DNA of 64,000 nt, taken from the NCBI GenBank assembly GCA_002914805.1, contig JXTB01000738.1, forward strand, positions 62,001 to 126,000, read 5' to 3'. The stretch's first letter is position 1. Each line of letters begins with the position of its first letter. The DNA comes from Parasponia andersonii (taxonomy: Eukaryota; Streptophyta; Magnoliopsida; Rosales; Cannabaceae). The position numbers were made by a program, and so were the translations under genes. Below the pieces are notes generated by a model. The model was not told the DNA's origin. It searched no databases and was given only the letters and a program-made list of their open reading frames with translations. This document shows, piece by piece, positions 22,797-34,713 of this stretch.

Positions 22797-24425
22797 CGGT
22801 TGATGTTCATGATTATAAGTTCTGTTACATTCACATATTGTACTGTATGCAATTAGTTATTTTTCCTCGTTTTCATGATACGATATTTTCTCATCGTGAA
22901 AAAAAGATATATATATAGTTGCTAATTAAACAGGTATTTATTTAATTATTAGATTATTATTTAGTAATTTAACAATTATATAAGTAAAAAAAAAAACCTT
23001 AATCTATACCGTCTAACGGTCTAAGTCCTAAAAAATATTGTAAAAAATAAAAATAAAATAACAAGTACGACAACAAAATGTTCTTTATTTAAAAAAAAAA
23101 AGTTTTACTTTTATTCTCGTGAAACGTGCTATTTTTGGCTCGCTATAAGTTATGTGTGTTGTGAGCAGCCCCACAAGGCCACAACTTTACAATATAAACA
23201 AATAATAAAAGAAAAGGTAAGGCAATCTGAGAAAAAATATATAAGAGAGTCAAACAAGGCCAAATACTTAATAGCATAAAAAAGTAAAAGGACAAGAGGA
23301 AAAGGACATAACCTGAATACGAGTTGGTGATTGAGATAAAAAAATTTGAAAAACAAATCAAAATTGAAATAAAAAATGGATATTTAGACGAAAAAGTTGG
23401 ATGCACCGCAGTTGAAAGCAATATGTCAAACACTAGGTTTCAATTTTCGGGAACTGGGGTTTGACAGCTCCTTGTCCTCCCATTCTTGCCCCTTGGTTAC
23501 AACGCTGCTTTTCTTTTATCTCTCAGTTTATCATGTACGTTTCTCACTCTTTCAAACTCTTTTCCTTCTCTCCTGTCCTTCTCTTGTTGGTTTGGGTCCT
23601 TTCTTAAACTCAAAAAATGTTATTTATACACTAATGCCATGTGACAGTATTGCATCTCAAATGTCATCTTCTTTTATTCGTTCTCCTAGGCAATTTCAGT
23701 ATTCGTCCGAGTTATAATTAAATTTTATTAATATATTATTAAGCCCCTTTTTAGGATGTTAATTTTAGTTTATAAAAACAATTAGGGAAAAAATGAATAA
23801 TGGAGACATTTGGTAAGTTTTTATTTTTAATTAGCAAATTTTTAAAATTATTCTGTAATCGTCATTTAAGGCAGAGTTTGAAAAATATAGTAAATATTAC
23901 TTTTTAAAGCTTGTTCTGTAGCTATAATACAAATTGTCTAAAAAATTATTTTACAGCATAATCTATATTAAATACTTAAATGCTGTTTTTGAATAACATA
24001 ATAATTTTATAAATTAAATTTATTAAATATTTAGATATTTTTCATATACAATTACTTCTTGCTCATAGTACAATTATAATAGGATGCACACCACAATAAT
24101 ACCAAATTGGCACTTGGTACATTAATATAAACTTTGACATTATTGTATTGTGTTGGTCTTTCTTTTAAGAAACTATTAAAATGTAAGAAGTATACTACAA
24201 AAGGAAAAAAAAATACTTTTTTTGGCAAAATAAATTCCTTGATATTTCTAAAAGTTCTCAAAGAATGCTAATTTAACAACGGACAAAATTCATTACAATA
24301 TTAATAATGGGGTGTCAAGGATGTTATTTAACGATTGAAAATTTCAATGTCGCCGATAATGAGTTTTTTTTTTTTTTTTTGTCACAAACTATTTGCCGAG
24401 AATAGTAGTTTATTTTTATCAAAAT

Positions 24426-24471
24426 GTGTACTCAAATTCCTTTCAGAAAAAAAAAAAAGTGTACTTAAATT
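24426..24471 (+). mobile_element. Poly-A mini-insertion with direct repeats
   Basis: GTGTACTCAAATT (24426-24438) and GTGTACTTAAATT (24459-24471), one mismatch, flank a 20-base insert CCTTTCAG followed by twelve A. Interpreted as a truncated retroposon 3-prime end with its target duplication. Confidence 0.55.
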
Positions 24472-24778
24472 AACAAAATTATTCGTCAAAAATATCATCT
24501 TCGATGAAATTAATTCACCGAGAAAGATGCTTTATTTTTTTTAATTCAAAAAAATAGCACCCGGGAGGAATTTATCTCGTTGAGGAAGGTCTCAATTTAA
24601 CAATGAACTAAAGTATAAAGGCCATGATTTTATGGCAACTGGTGAAAATAACTTTTGTTTTATTTTTTTATTGAGTTATGTTGAACAATAGAAAAACATT
24701 TTTGGAGGAATTATGATATAGTATAATATTCAAAATAACATTGACTTTAACAATATAAATCAAACAAAAAGAAGAATT

Positions 24779-24875
24779 AATTCCACTTTGTACGTACCAT
24801 TTTAGTCCTCAAATTACAATTAAATTAATTCCACTTTGTACGTAGTATTTTAGTCCTCAAATTACAATTTCCGTA
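24779..24875 (+). repeat. Two-copy tandem repeat, period 48
   Basis: The block AATTCCACTTTGTACGTA followed by ATTTTAGTCCTCAAATTACA occurs twice in a row with two base differences. Non-coding. Confidence 0.85.
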
Positions 24876-25658
24876 CTACTTTACCCCTCATCAAATTTAT
24901 TTAGATAATTCATTATTTACGAATTGACCATTATACTTTTAATTTCGATGATTTTTTGACTTAATGGCAGACGATGCATAGACAAGTTTGCACAATAGAA
25001 CATTATCTAAGTTAAAAATTCATAAACTGAAGTGGCATAATAACTATAAATAAAAATTAACCCTTAAGTTCTCACTTTTTATATTGTGTCGTTATTATTA
25101 ATTATTTAGCTGCTCCCACTTTTTATACTGTGTTAGTCTACTGTACAATATGAATGGCATGCATTGCTAATAATAACGTATAATAACACATCTTAAGCTC
25201 AATACTACCTCGCATAATTTGAGGAGAAATATGTTCCCATTTTATTGATTTTATTTTAAAAACATAAAACATAAAAATGGCAGCTAGCAGAGAGTGGTTG
25301 AATAAAATATGAGTTTACTTGAACGAAACTAACAAACCCCGCTCCATTCAGCAATTGTTAACATGAAGCTGATTAGAAGGATTTGATTATTGATACTTAT
25401 CTTTCTAAGAAGTTAAAATGACACATTGTTCAATTGTCGTAACATTTGGACATCTTTTGTCACATTATTAGCATAATCTGTTCGGCAAAAGAGAAATTAG
25501 GGGATTCAAAAAAAAAAAAAAAAAGAAAGAAAGAGAGAGAAATTAAGGAAATAAGAAAGTATATGCTAGTTTGAGAAGGAAAATTGTTCAGAATTTAAAA
25601 GATAGTTTTTCCATTTAAAATATTGTCCAGGTAATAAATCCTCTTTCTATATTCGTTA

Positions 25659-27661
25659 TGTCATGATCCAAAATTCAACAACATAATTTTTAGTAATTTT
25701 AAGTGAAAATAATGATAAATAGTAGTTTCTAAAATTTTAGAAAAATTTAAGTACTTGAAATTTAAGTTTTAATTCTCTAAAGTAAATAAATTACAAGATT
25801 AGACAATTTTAATAATTATATTATTATCTACCAGTTTTAAATTTCTAAAAAAAATTTCATTTTAAGTTTAGCGAAAATCCTAATTAACTAGTCTAAAAAC
25901 TTTTATTAATTCATGAAGTTTAATAAAATAATTCAATTTAAAATCCCAAACCCAGAGTTCAAATAATTTACTTATAATCATTTTATTTTCTAACTACTTG
26001 ATTTGATAGCAAAAATCATCCTCATATATCTATTTAATAAATACACTATAATTTGCTAAATAAATTTGACTTAAAAGAGAAAGGATAGTATAGAGTAGGA
26101 GTCAACCAATGAAGATGTGGGAGACGAAATACATAAATTAAACAAGCTTGTCAAGTCGCCAAGATAATTATCACAAAATAAATTGACACCTTAAAAAGGG
26201 AGGAAATAGGGGGTGAACACGTGAATACTTAATAGAAATTCAATTACTTTTTTGAATTGATGCAATTTTATCAAACTTGCATGGTTAATACTTTTTCCAA
26301 ATTCCATTTATAAACTAGGTGTAAAATAATTAATATCGAGAATAGTCACATATTCAAAACCAAAACTAGAAATACACATTTGTACATATCATTAATCGAC
26401 CCATCCCACGGAGCTCACATCCTCTTATCACAAATTAGAGTAACTCGTACTATATGTACTAAGTACTTTCTACCTGATAATTATCCCAAAAAACCGTAAG
26501 GATAACCATGTGTCTAGCCTACTGAACCGGAAGGGCAACTGAATGCCTACACCTACTGAATAAGAATAATCAAAAAAATTCCGTACGGGTTTATGGATTT
26601 TCACCGAAGGTGAGTGTACTTCTCTGCCTACTATAATGCCACGATGCCTAAGATGTATCTCATGTGTGATTCTATGGTATGTACAATATGTAACAAGATA
26701 TATATAATAACTATGTAGAACATAAATAAACAATACTTTAAAACTTTGCTTGATATTATTTTGGAATTTAATGTATCTTGAGTAGAAAATCTATTAAATC
26801 ACTCACGATCACGATTTTATAAACATGTTTAGAAGTCACACAGTTTAATTCTAAAATAATTCAAGATTTTATAAGTTCATTAAAATATTATTTAATTCAC
26901 AATTTTTCATAAAATAGTCATAATGAAAATTTTAAATTAAATAATATATAAAACTAGGTAATTGAACCCTTACCTCAATTGAGTGTCCAACTAGTATTAC
27001 GGAGCTATGGAGAAATTTTGGCATCATTTAGGTATTGTTTGGAAGGTCAGACGTCGTTTTCGAANNNNNNNNNNNNNNNNNNNNNNNNNNNNNNNNNNNN
27101 NNNNNNNNNNNNNNNNNNNNNNNNNNNNNNNNNNNNNNNNNNNNNNNNNNNNNNNNNNNNNNNNNNNNNNNNNNNNNNNNNNNNNNNNNNNNNNNNNNNN
27201 NNNNNNNNNNNNNNNNNNNNNNNNNNNNNNNNNNNNNNNNNNNNNNNNNNNNNNNNNNNNNNNNNNNNNNNNNNNNNNNNNNNNNNNNNNNNNNNNNNNN
27301 NNNNNNNNNNNNATCATCTATTCCTGGGCTGTCGGCAGGGGTCAGTGGCGAGCGTCAATGACGGCAAAATCGGCTTCACCGGAGCTTGACCAGATTTTCG
27401 GTGTTATCGCCGTTTTTTCGGCAGAGAGGAATCGGGGAAGGAGAGAGAGAAAGAGCTGGGGAAAAAAGAGGGCACGTGTCCATCAATAAAATGGACATCT
27501 AATTTTGCTAATAAGTCCCCAGTTCAATAATTTCTACATCTAAATCCCCAAATTATATTACAATTTAGTCCCTGGTTTCATAAAACATTTTCAATTTGGT
27601 CCAATTTCGATTTTTTTTATTAAAAGACCAAAATACCCTTACAAGAATAAGAAATTTTACA
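25659..27661 (-). mobile_element. Solo LTR, probable Ty3/gypsy (Tekay/Del-type), minus orientation, contains the assembly gap
   Basis: An exact 5-bp direct repeat CGTTA flanks the unit (25654-25658 and 27662-27666). Read on the minus strand it starts TGTAAAATTTCTTATTCTTG and ends TTTTGGATCATGACA, so it has TG..CA ends. A GC-rich leader-like block (27330-27480, CT-rich and CGG-rich on the minus strand) is followed by GGTAAGGGTTCAATTACCTA near 26975. The same order, including GGTAGGGGTTCAATTACC, occurs in the plus-strand LTR at 49507-51221. No gag or pol sequence adjoins it. The 248-N gap falls in the GC-rich half, so the true length is unknown; the visible length is 2003 bp. The lineage is inferred from LTR style only. 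Confidence 0.75.
27065..27312. other. Assembly gap (248 N)
   Basis: A run of N inside the solo LTR. Open frames crossing it are meaningless. Confidence 1.
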
Positions 27662-28301
27662 CGTTACCCAAACAAGATTAGACTTTACACTTCATTATAG
27701 ACATAACATAGGAAAAGCACTAGGCTTAATCTGTAATTTTTTCAGTACCTCTTTTTTTTTATTAATTAATTCATTATATCGATCAAAATCATAACGTCAT
27801 TTTTAAATTTTAAAGGATGGATGAAATTTCTTTAAGTGTTTTAAATTGTTTATTACAATATGAATAACATAATTAGGAACTTTCTAATAACAAAACAAAT
27901 CATCATTATAGAAAATCACTTCATATTCGGAACGAGGGATAAACTGATAAGAGTCATCACTACTTGCTCACAATAGAAAGTTCACATTGCTAGTATTAAT
28001 ATTATTACTAGACATACCACCAATTGAGTTTATTATAAATTTATAATCACGTTATATCAAATAGGCATAAAACCCTCCAAAGATATCACAAGATCTAGAC
28101 TTTCATAAAGATTACGTAGTTCAAGTACGAAATGATCAAAGAGACAAGCTCTTTTTGATAAAGTAGAAGGAGTTTTACCTTCATTATTCAAAAGATATAG
28201 CATTCTAATATAGTTATAGAGTCTCACTCCATGAATAGTTCGTGAATAATACAGTATCTATATTGAATTTCTTCTAGATCTAAATTTTAAAAAGTTCAAA
28301 T

Positions 28302-28413
28302 CTAAAAGAAAATCATTAATAAAAAAAATAAGTAGAATAAATGAAACCTATACGTACCTAAAAGAAAATCATTAATAAAAAAAATAAGTAGAATAAATGA
28401 AACCTATACGTAC
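28302..28413 (+). repeat. Perfect tandem duplication, 2 x 56 bp
   Basis: The 56-base unit starting CTAAAAGAAAATCATTAATA and ending CCTATACGTAC is repeated immediately without a mismatch, so the event is recent or an assembly artefact. Non-coding. Confidence 0.95.
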
Positions 28414-28639
28414 CTAAATTCTGTTAGGACAAAAAAGTAAAAAAAAAAAAATACATGGTAATAAAGATCTTTATACAAATGAAAGAATTATTAGAAAAAC
28501 TATAGAAATCCTATTAAAGAGAGATCAAACAGAGGATCCTCCTCTCTAATGTGTTGGAAATCAAAAGAGAAATGTTGTAGATAGGAAGAAGATGAAATTA
28601 TTTTAGAGAGAGATTATATTATATCAAAACATGAATCCA

Positions 28640-28742
28640 AAGTGGTCACAAGTATAGTCTAATAGTAACCATACATTCTCCCAATGTATAGATCCTAAGT
28701 TCAAATCCCCTCCCCAGAATTTGGAAATTTGGAAAAAAAAAC
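28640..28742 (+). mobile_element. tRNA-derived SINE-like element
   Basis: A polymerase III A-box-like TAGTCTAATAG (28655-28665) and a B-box-like AGTTCAAATCC (28698-28708) lie 32 bases apart, as in tRNA-derived plant SINEs. The unit ends in a run of A at 28733-28741. It cannot be a tRNA gene: no cloverleaf with an acceptor stem forms around the boxes. Confidence 0.55.
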
Positions 28743-28919
28743 CATGAATTCTAAACATAATCTTAATATTAGTTGTTATGCTTTGATAATGTAGATATGT
28801 ATTAAATATTATCTAAATATAGCTAATTTACAAATTAGAAGCTTTACATTTTTTAAGAAGCAAAGAGAGAGATTTTCAGGATTTTTCTCTGGTATGCTCT
28901 TATCTTCATTTTGTTTTTG

Positions 28920-28923
<4 letters not shown>

Positions 28924-28962
<39 letters not shown>
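28924..28962. repeat. (TA)n microsatellite
   Basis: Uninterrupted TA repeat of about 39 bases. Confidence 0.95.
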
Positions 28963-28966
<4 letters not shown>

Positions 28967-29659
28967 TATAAAGTTAATTGTTATCCTTTATTTAGGTCAA
29001 TGATCATTTTGTCCTTACTTGATTTAAATGTATGTTGATTTATTTTATCCTTACCATTTTATGTATTGTTATGTGATTTTCTTCTATGTTTGAATCTTGC
29101 GAGTTTCAGGTATGATTCGTCTATGCTATGAATATCGATCTATGTGGATCTGTCACTGTGTCATTTAGAGGAGCCAACTTAAGTGGTTGAAGGTGTTTTG
29201 AAAGAGTTGAAGATGATATTGGTCTAAAATCTTGAATTTATAGAATTAGATGCATTGACAGTAGTTTACGATCTCATTAATGAATCAATTTGTCATTCAA
29301 TGTTTGCGTAATTACTTAAATGCACTTTGCTTATTTTTTTTGTCCCGATGTTATGGTTAAATACAACTGCTTATGTTTTAATGGATGATAAGTTTATCTT
29401 ATTGGAGGTATCATGTCTTCTCATAACATATATCATTATAAATTCTTTTTCCAGTAGCAAATTTTTTATAAAAAAAGAAAAAAAAATTGTCTTTTTTTCC
29501 CATTTAATTAAACAGAGAATAACCATAAGTAACTTCAAAAATGTTATTTACCTTTCCACAAATTTTCGTCATAGCAAGCACTTACTACTCTAAAAGAATT
29601 TAATAACCATCTAGCTCATATAGAGTGGTGTGTTCATCAATAGAAAAAGATGAGGGCTA

Positions 29660-29711
29660 AATTCACTCTCTAATTTTATTTTTTTTTAAAGAGAATTCAC
29701 TCTCTAATTTA
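29660..29711 (-). mobile_element. Poly-A mini-insertion with long direct repeats
   Basis: AATTCACTCTCTAATTTTA (from 29660) and AATTCACTCTCTAATTTAA (from 29694) flank a poly-T stretch followed by AAAGAG. On the minus strand this is CTCTTT then poly-A. The direct repeat is about 17 bases, in the range of LINE target duplications. A simple local duplication is the alternative. Confidence 0.5.
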
Positions 29712-30162
29712 ATCAAACTTGTTTAATAAATGTACTCCACTAAAGATTTCAAATTTTTTGATAATATTCTAAAGAATTGTTAAAAAGAAGATGAACTTAG
29801 CACTAATAAAATTATTTAAATAAAAATCAATCTAAAAGGATAACATTGATATTGATGCATTCTATCTATACCATTGCGAGAGGGCCTCGAGTAGAAAATA
29901 TCAACATCGAATCACATGCAGTTTGGATTAGTCACAATGAGGTATTAATGGAAAAGAACTATGTATGATGAACCGCGTTTAGATATATGCGTTAATAGAA
30001 AAATACTACTTTTAAGAGGCAAAAGCTAAAGCGTCTTGGATTGGTCAGTCTCGGAATTGCCATGGACTTTGTGCTTAAAATGTGTAAATATTTTTGTAAT
30101 ACTTACCTTTTCGGCTTTAGGGCCATGTGATATGATACTAAAAAGTGACCTTATGAGTCAAA

Positions 30163-30215
30163 CACATATCAAATGGTTTACCAAAAAAAAAAAAACAAAA
30201 ACCACATATCAAATG
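30163..30215 (+). mobile_element. Poly-A mini-insertion with exact direct repeats
   Basis: The 13-mer CACATATCAAATG occurs exactly at 30163-30175 and 30203-30215. Between them are 27 bases: GTTTACC, a run of A, then CAAAAAC. The layout is that of a retroposon reduced to its last few bases plus tail. Confidence 0.65.
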
Positions 30216-30537
30216 CACAGGAATTACGCGTTGTTTTGTTCGATTCAAGAGTAAATTTCTCTCATCTAACAGTTTTTCCCATTATTTTACTACATCCCTT
30301 TTCTTATAGCCAGCTACTTGAATTATGAATTAACTAGCTACTAATAATGTAACAATAATGATAGTTATGGTTTTTTTTAATAAAAAAAGTAATTGTAACT
30401 GATCAGCAGTTGTCTCTTCTCGTTATTATTATCATTTTAAAAAAATGACTGTTGTTTCTTAATGATTTAATGAATATCACAAAAGTAAAGCTTTATTGTT
30501 TAAGGAAAATTTTATTTCTACCCTTTGCGCTAGAAGC

Positions 30538-30565
30538 CATTTGAAAAAAAAAAAGACATTTGAAA
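30538..30565 (+). mobile_element. Poly-A insertion with 9-bp direct repeats
   Basis: CATTTGAAA at 30538-30546 and 30557-30565 flanks about ten bases of poly-A plus GA. This is the weakest of the series because the repeat itself ends in A. Confidence 0.35.
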
Positions 30566-32717
30566 CTTTAAGCTGTCAAAGTTTTATCTCCGTAATTCCT
30601 AATTAATTAAATCCAACTGGAAAAATAAAAACCTTAGATTGTCAATAGATTTCATGAGATAACATCATAACATGACCTTGTATTCTATTTTTTTCTTTTA
30701 AAAAAACCCCATGCGTTTTAAGAAAAATGGAAAAACTTCATTAAATTTGATTTTTTAATCACAAAATGTCTTGTAATTTGACAATTTTTGAAATCTGACA
30801 TTTCCACAATAAACTAAATTTGGAAAATTAATAAGAAATAACAAAATTACACTACATAGTGGATAGTAGATTTAGGTTTATATTATATTTTTTCTGTGTT
30901 TAGATTAATTTATTTGAAAATTATTTTATCACTTATGAGATCATTTCAAAAATCAAAATGATATTTGGAAACTAGTATAGACTTTTGTCAAATTCATTTT
31001 AATGCTAAATATACTATTTATTGAGGATAATTTTGTCATTTTAATTATTATTTTGTCTAATTTTGATGATACGAGGAGATCAAATTTCAAAAATAGTCCA
31101 ATTATAAGGTTTTTTTTTACTAAAATATCAAAATCAAAGGTATTTTTCTATATTTATTAAAATACATGGGTTCCGTAAAAAAATTTATGAAATAAGAGAT
31201 CATTTAAATATATTTTCTCGTACATTTCTTCATTTCCCCAACTATCGCACAAATTTAATTATTTTATCCACAAATATGTTACAATAATTCACAATTTAAC
31301 GAAAATATTATTAACTTCCCGCCTGAGAGTGATGATTTTCAGATTTTCTTTGTTATTTTAATAATTATTTTAAATAGATAGAATGATGATTTTTTTTTCC
31401 CTAATTGCTTTCAATTAGAGTGAATTGAAGAGCATATTGGATCACTCGATCTTTTCAAGTATTTTTAATTTGATATGATTGTCTACAACGAAAAATATGA
31501 ACCCAGACCCCTCTCGTGATGGATAAACTTATTGTAAGCAGACAGGATATTCTATATATCGTTCCATGCAGGACATAATAAATTTACTTACTACTGTTAG
31601 GAAGAACAATGGAGTCTAGATATTCATGCATTAATACGATGGAGTATGTGGAGTGTAAAACAAAATAATAATAACAACAATAACAATGAAATAATAATAA
31701 TAATAATAATAATTTGAAACAGTATGAAAGATCAGTAAAAACTCTTAAGACATGAATTTAATTTAATAGAAAATGATACATGTTTACACTAAGTACTTCC
31801 ATAATTAATAGCTAAAATGTTTTGCTTTTTATTATACATAAGTACTTGCATGACTAAAATCATGCCTTTTCTTATAAATAGTTACTATTGAAAATTAAGA
31901 GATGCAAGAAAAACATTATAAACGACCTTAGGTTTAATTTATCATTAATTGACCTCTTTTTTTTTAAATAATAAACTATCTTTAATTGACTCTGTCATCA
32001 TTGAAAATTGATCCGAGACTTAGTATCTATAATATTCTCAAAATTTGTAATATCACTTAACAATAAATATCACAGGCGTGAAAGGAGACTTTACATTATA
32101 TGAGTTAAGTTAGGGCGTTTAGTAGTGCACTTATTCTTATCATCTGGTTATTAACCAATTAAAAAAAGAAAAAGAAAGAAGAAGCCACAGTATTATTGCT
32201 AGACACAAAGGCGTGGTATATATTTATCTGATGCATTATTAAACATGTTTCATGAACATTTTGATTTGTTAACTTGTAAATTATGCCTGAACTTGAATAT
32301 GATTGACCCTACAATTTGAATGTATATCATGTTCGTCAAATATTACAAAATTAATAGAGGAAAAATCTTCAAATACTTGATTTCTTCGTTTTGGGGTTTG
32401 CTATCGCCAATAGGTGCCCTTAAATGGTCTAAAAGTGAAAAGAGAAGATGAATATTCATTAAATATTATTGTGCAAGTCTCGATCCGAAAGATATTCAGT
32501 ATATAAATGCAAAGTGAAAATTCAACAACATGGAAGTTCATGATCATATGCATATATGTACATATATGTATACGTATATGCGAAAATAACATGTTAGTTT
32601 CCCATTTTTTTTAATAGATGAATAACACGTTAGTTATTACCTAATAAAACGATTGTCTGAAAATTATATATAACATTTGGCAAATTTTTTTCAGATAGTT
32701 ATACGTACGGATAGTGG

Positions 32718-32766
32718 TCAGGTGGTTTTCTATTATCAGAAAAAAAAAAAAAAAGATCAGGTGGTT
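32718..32766 (+). mobile_element. Poly-A mini-insertion with exact direct repeats
   Basis: The 10-mer TCAGGTGGTT occurs exactly at 32718-32727 and 32757-32766. The 29-base insert reads TTCTATTATCAG followed by about 15 A and GA, like the 3-prime end of a plant LINE. Confidence 0.6.
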
Positions 32767-33680
32767 ATCCAAATACAGTCCTGATAGTTCTAATTAGTGT
32801 AACTCAAAGGAAGTGATAATTAGCTCTTAAGATTACTTAATAATTAAGATCTTCCCATTCTCTTTGTTAAGAAAATCTTAGCTTTGCCATTTCTTTGTCA
32901 AGGTGAAATTAGCGAACACATGCACAATTTTAACATAGGTTGAAAAAATCATCCATATCCGTAGAAGCCTTTTTCCTGTCTCCCTTAATTTTTGCTTCAT
33001 TTTATTCCTCATTTCACCAAGGGTAATTAAACCAAGAAGTTTTACTTCACAAGTTATTCTACACAAAATAGAAAACCATATTTAATGTAAAAATTGATCT
33101 CAATAATTTAGCCATTTTATAACCTTGTATTGTTATTATTATTATCATTTATTAATATTATAATGAAATTTAGCAGGCAATGTTTAACGGTGTTCATTTG
33201 ACGGCGTAACAAAAATCAAAGAAATTGCTATTAAATGGAAGGAAAAAAAAAACAGAAAGAAGCAATGAAATGACTAATATCAAATTTGACATCTGATCCA
33301 AAACATTTGAGTTAAATCCTATGAATGTTTCACATAATTCCACCATACCCGACTATAAGACGAACAAAAGAAGCCAATTAGCAAAGTTCGATTCTATTTT
33401 CATTTTTCCATTGCTTTTTCTTCGTTTCAACCAGAAATTATAATCCCAAAGGCCTAATGAGATTAATTTTAAAAAATGCTACAAACATTCTTGTTCCCTA
33501 ATAATTTTTGGTAGAATATATAATATTTTTTTTATTCAGCTTGGTTTATTTAGCAGTGTCATTATCAAAACATTAATGCTAAGAATGTTTTTGGTCAGAT
33601 ATTTTAACCTAACCAAATTAAATGCTCTGGCAAATGACAACGCGTGCTACGTCGATGGTAGACACAAGCATTGATAAACC

Positions 33681-34713
33681 TAATTAATGCCAAACGCAAA
33701 TATTGAAATGAAAGGCCTCCCTGCTAGGCTCGATAACACCACTACTTCTACGACAACTATAACTATTCTCTACTGTTGCCTCGGACTACATAGTAATGGT
33801 CGTCGTTTTGTCTTTAACTCCTTTGAAAACGTTAAATACTCAACGACGTACGAACAAACAAACAAACAAACAAACACACACTCCCATCTTTAATTCTTTT
33901 CTTTTCTCCAATCTTCTCTTCTTCTTCTTCATCGTCATCCTTTCCTCCTCTGCCTCTCTTTCCCTTTTATTTTTAATTATTTCCCTTCACTTCAATTAAT
34001 TCCTTCGCCTACCCTCATCTCAATATTTATACCTCATAAGTATTTACCTCTTTTTTTCAAATATATATTTGATTTTCATGAATTAAAACTTTGGTTAAAA
34101 TTTTGAGGTATGTGTGTATACGATATGGGTTTGGGGGCAGAGACAAATGGAACTGGTCCATTCAAGCGAAGACAACCATCACCAACACCTCTATCTCATG
34201 ACCACCAGAATTATAATAAGTCGCAGCCTCGACTCTCCCATTTCTCTTTTTAGTTTATTATTTTTCTTTTTTCGGCTTCTGGTTTGTGTAAGAGTCTATA
34301 AGAATAGGCAATCAGATGAATCCAAAAGGCAAAGCTTCGGCCTAGTTATATTATTAAATTCGAAACTCGAAGGAAGGAAAGGAAAGAAAAGAGAGAAAAA
34401 TTACAAGGCATAGGAGGTCGTGTGTGTTTTGGGGGGTTGAGACTCTTTGAGCAACTCAGTTAGAGAGAGAAAGAGAGTGAGAAGAATCCCGAAGCCGCTG
34501 TCCAGTTCTACACGGCCGTTATCTGCTTGGCTAAGCTATAGCAACCCTCTTACACTTTCACATGTACAGTACTTAATCTTATCTTCTTCTCCATTATTAG
34601 GTAAGTAGTAACATTTGAATCAAAGCTACTCTTCTCTCTTTCTTCTTCTTCTTCTTCTTCTTCTTCTTCTTCATCATCATTCTCTCTTAAGGTTTTCTGG
34701 GTTTCTTTCATTC
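33681..34713 (+). promoter_or_regulatory. SCARECROW promoter and 5-prime leader region
   Basis: The stretch upstream of the SCR start codon holds a (CAAA)n tract at 33855-33874, strongly CT-rich sequence at 33890-33990, and a (TTC)n run at 34640-34672 just before the ATG. The CT-rich part is typical of plant leaders. I could not assign a TATA box or transcription start with confidence. An in-frame ATG at 34615 lies upstream of the chosen start (see findings). Confidence 0.45.

Larger units (their letters stand above)
22101..25653. other. Intergenic, no gene seen; simple repeats and two poly-A mini-insertions
   Basis: AT-rich sequence without a recognisable coding region. It holds a (TA)n tract at 22619-22635, the two mini-insertions listed separately (22745-22783, 24439-24458) and a two-copy tandem repeat of period 48 at about 24779-24875. 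Open frames of 60-106 codons have low-complexity composition. Confidence 0.6.
27667..33680. other. Intergenic, no gene seen; several retroposon traces
   Basis: About 6 kb of AT-rich DNA without a recognisable coding region. It contains a perfect 56-bp tandem duplication, a SINE-like unit, a (TA)n tract at 28924-28962, an (AAT)n tract near 31690-31713, and four short poly-A insertions with direct repeats, each listed separately. Confidence 0.6.

Noticed and set aside
26979..27489. Open frames of 97-160 codons across the N run
   Set aside because: Most of each frame is unknown bases; the flanks are LTR sequence.
28655..28708. tRNA gene
   Set aside because: A-box and B-box-like words are present but no acceptor stem or anticodon arm can be formed; a SINE explains them better.
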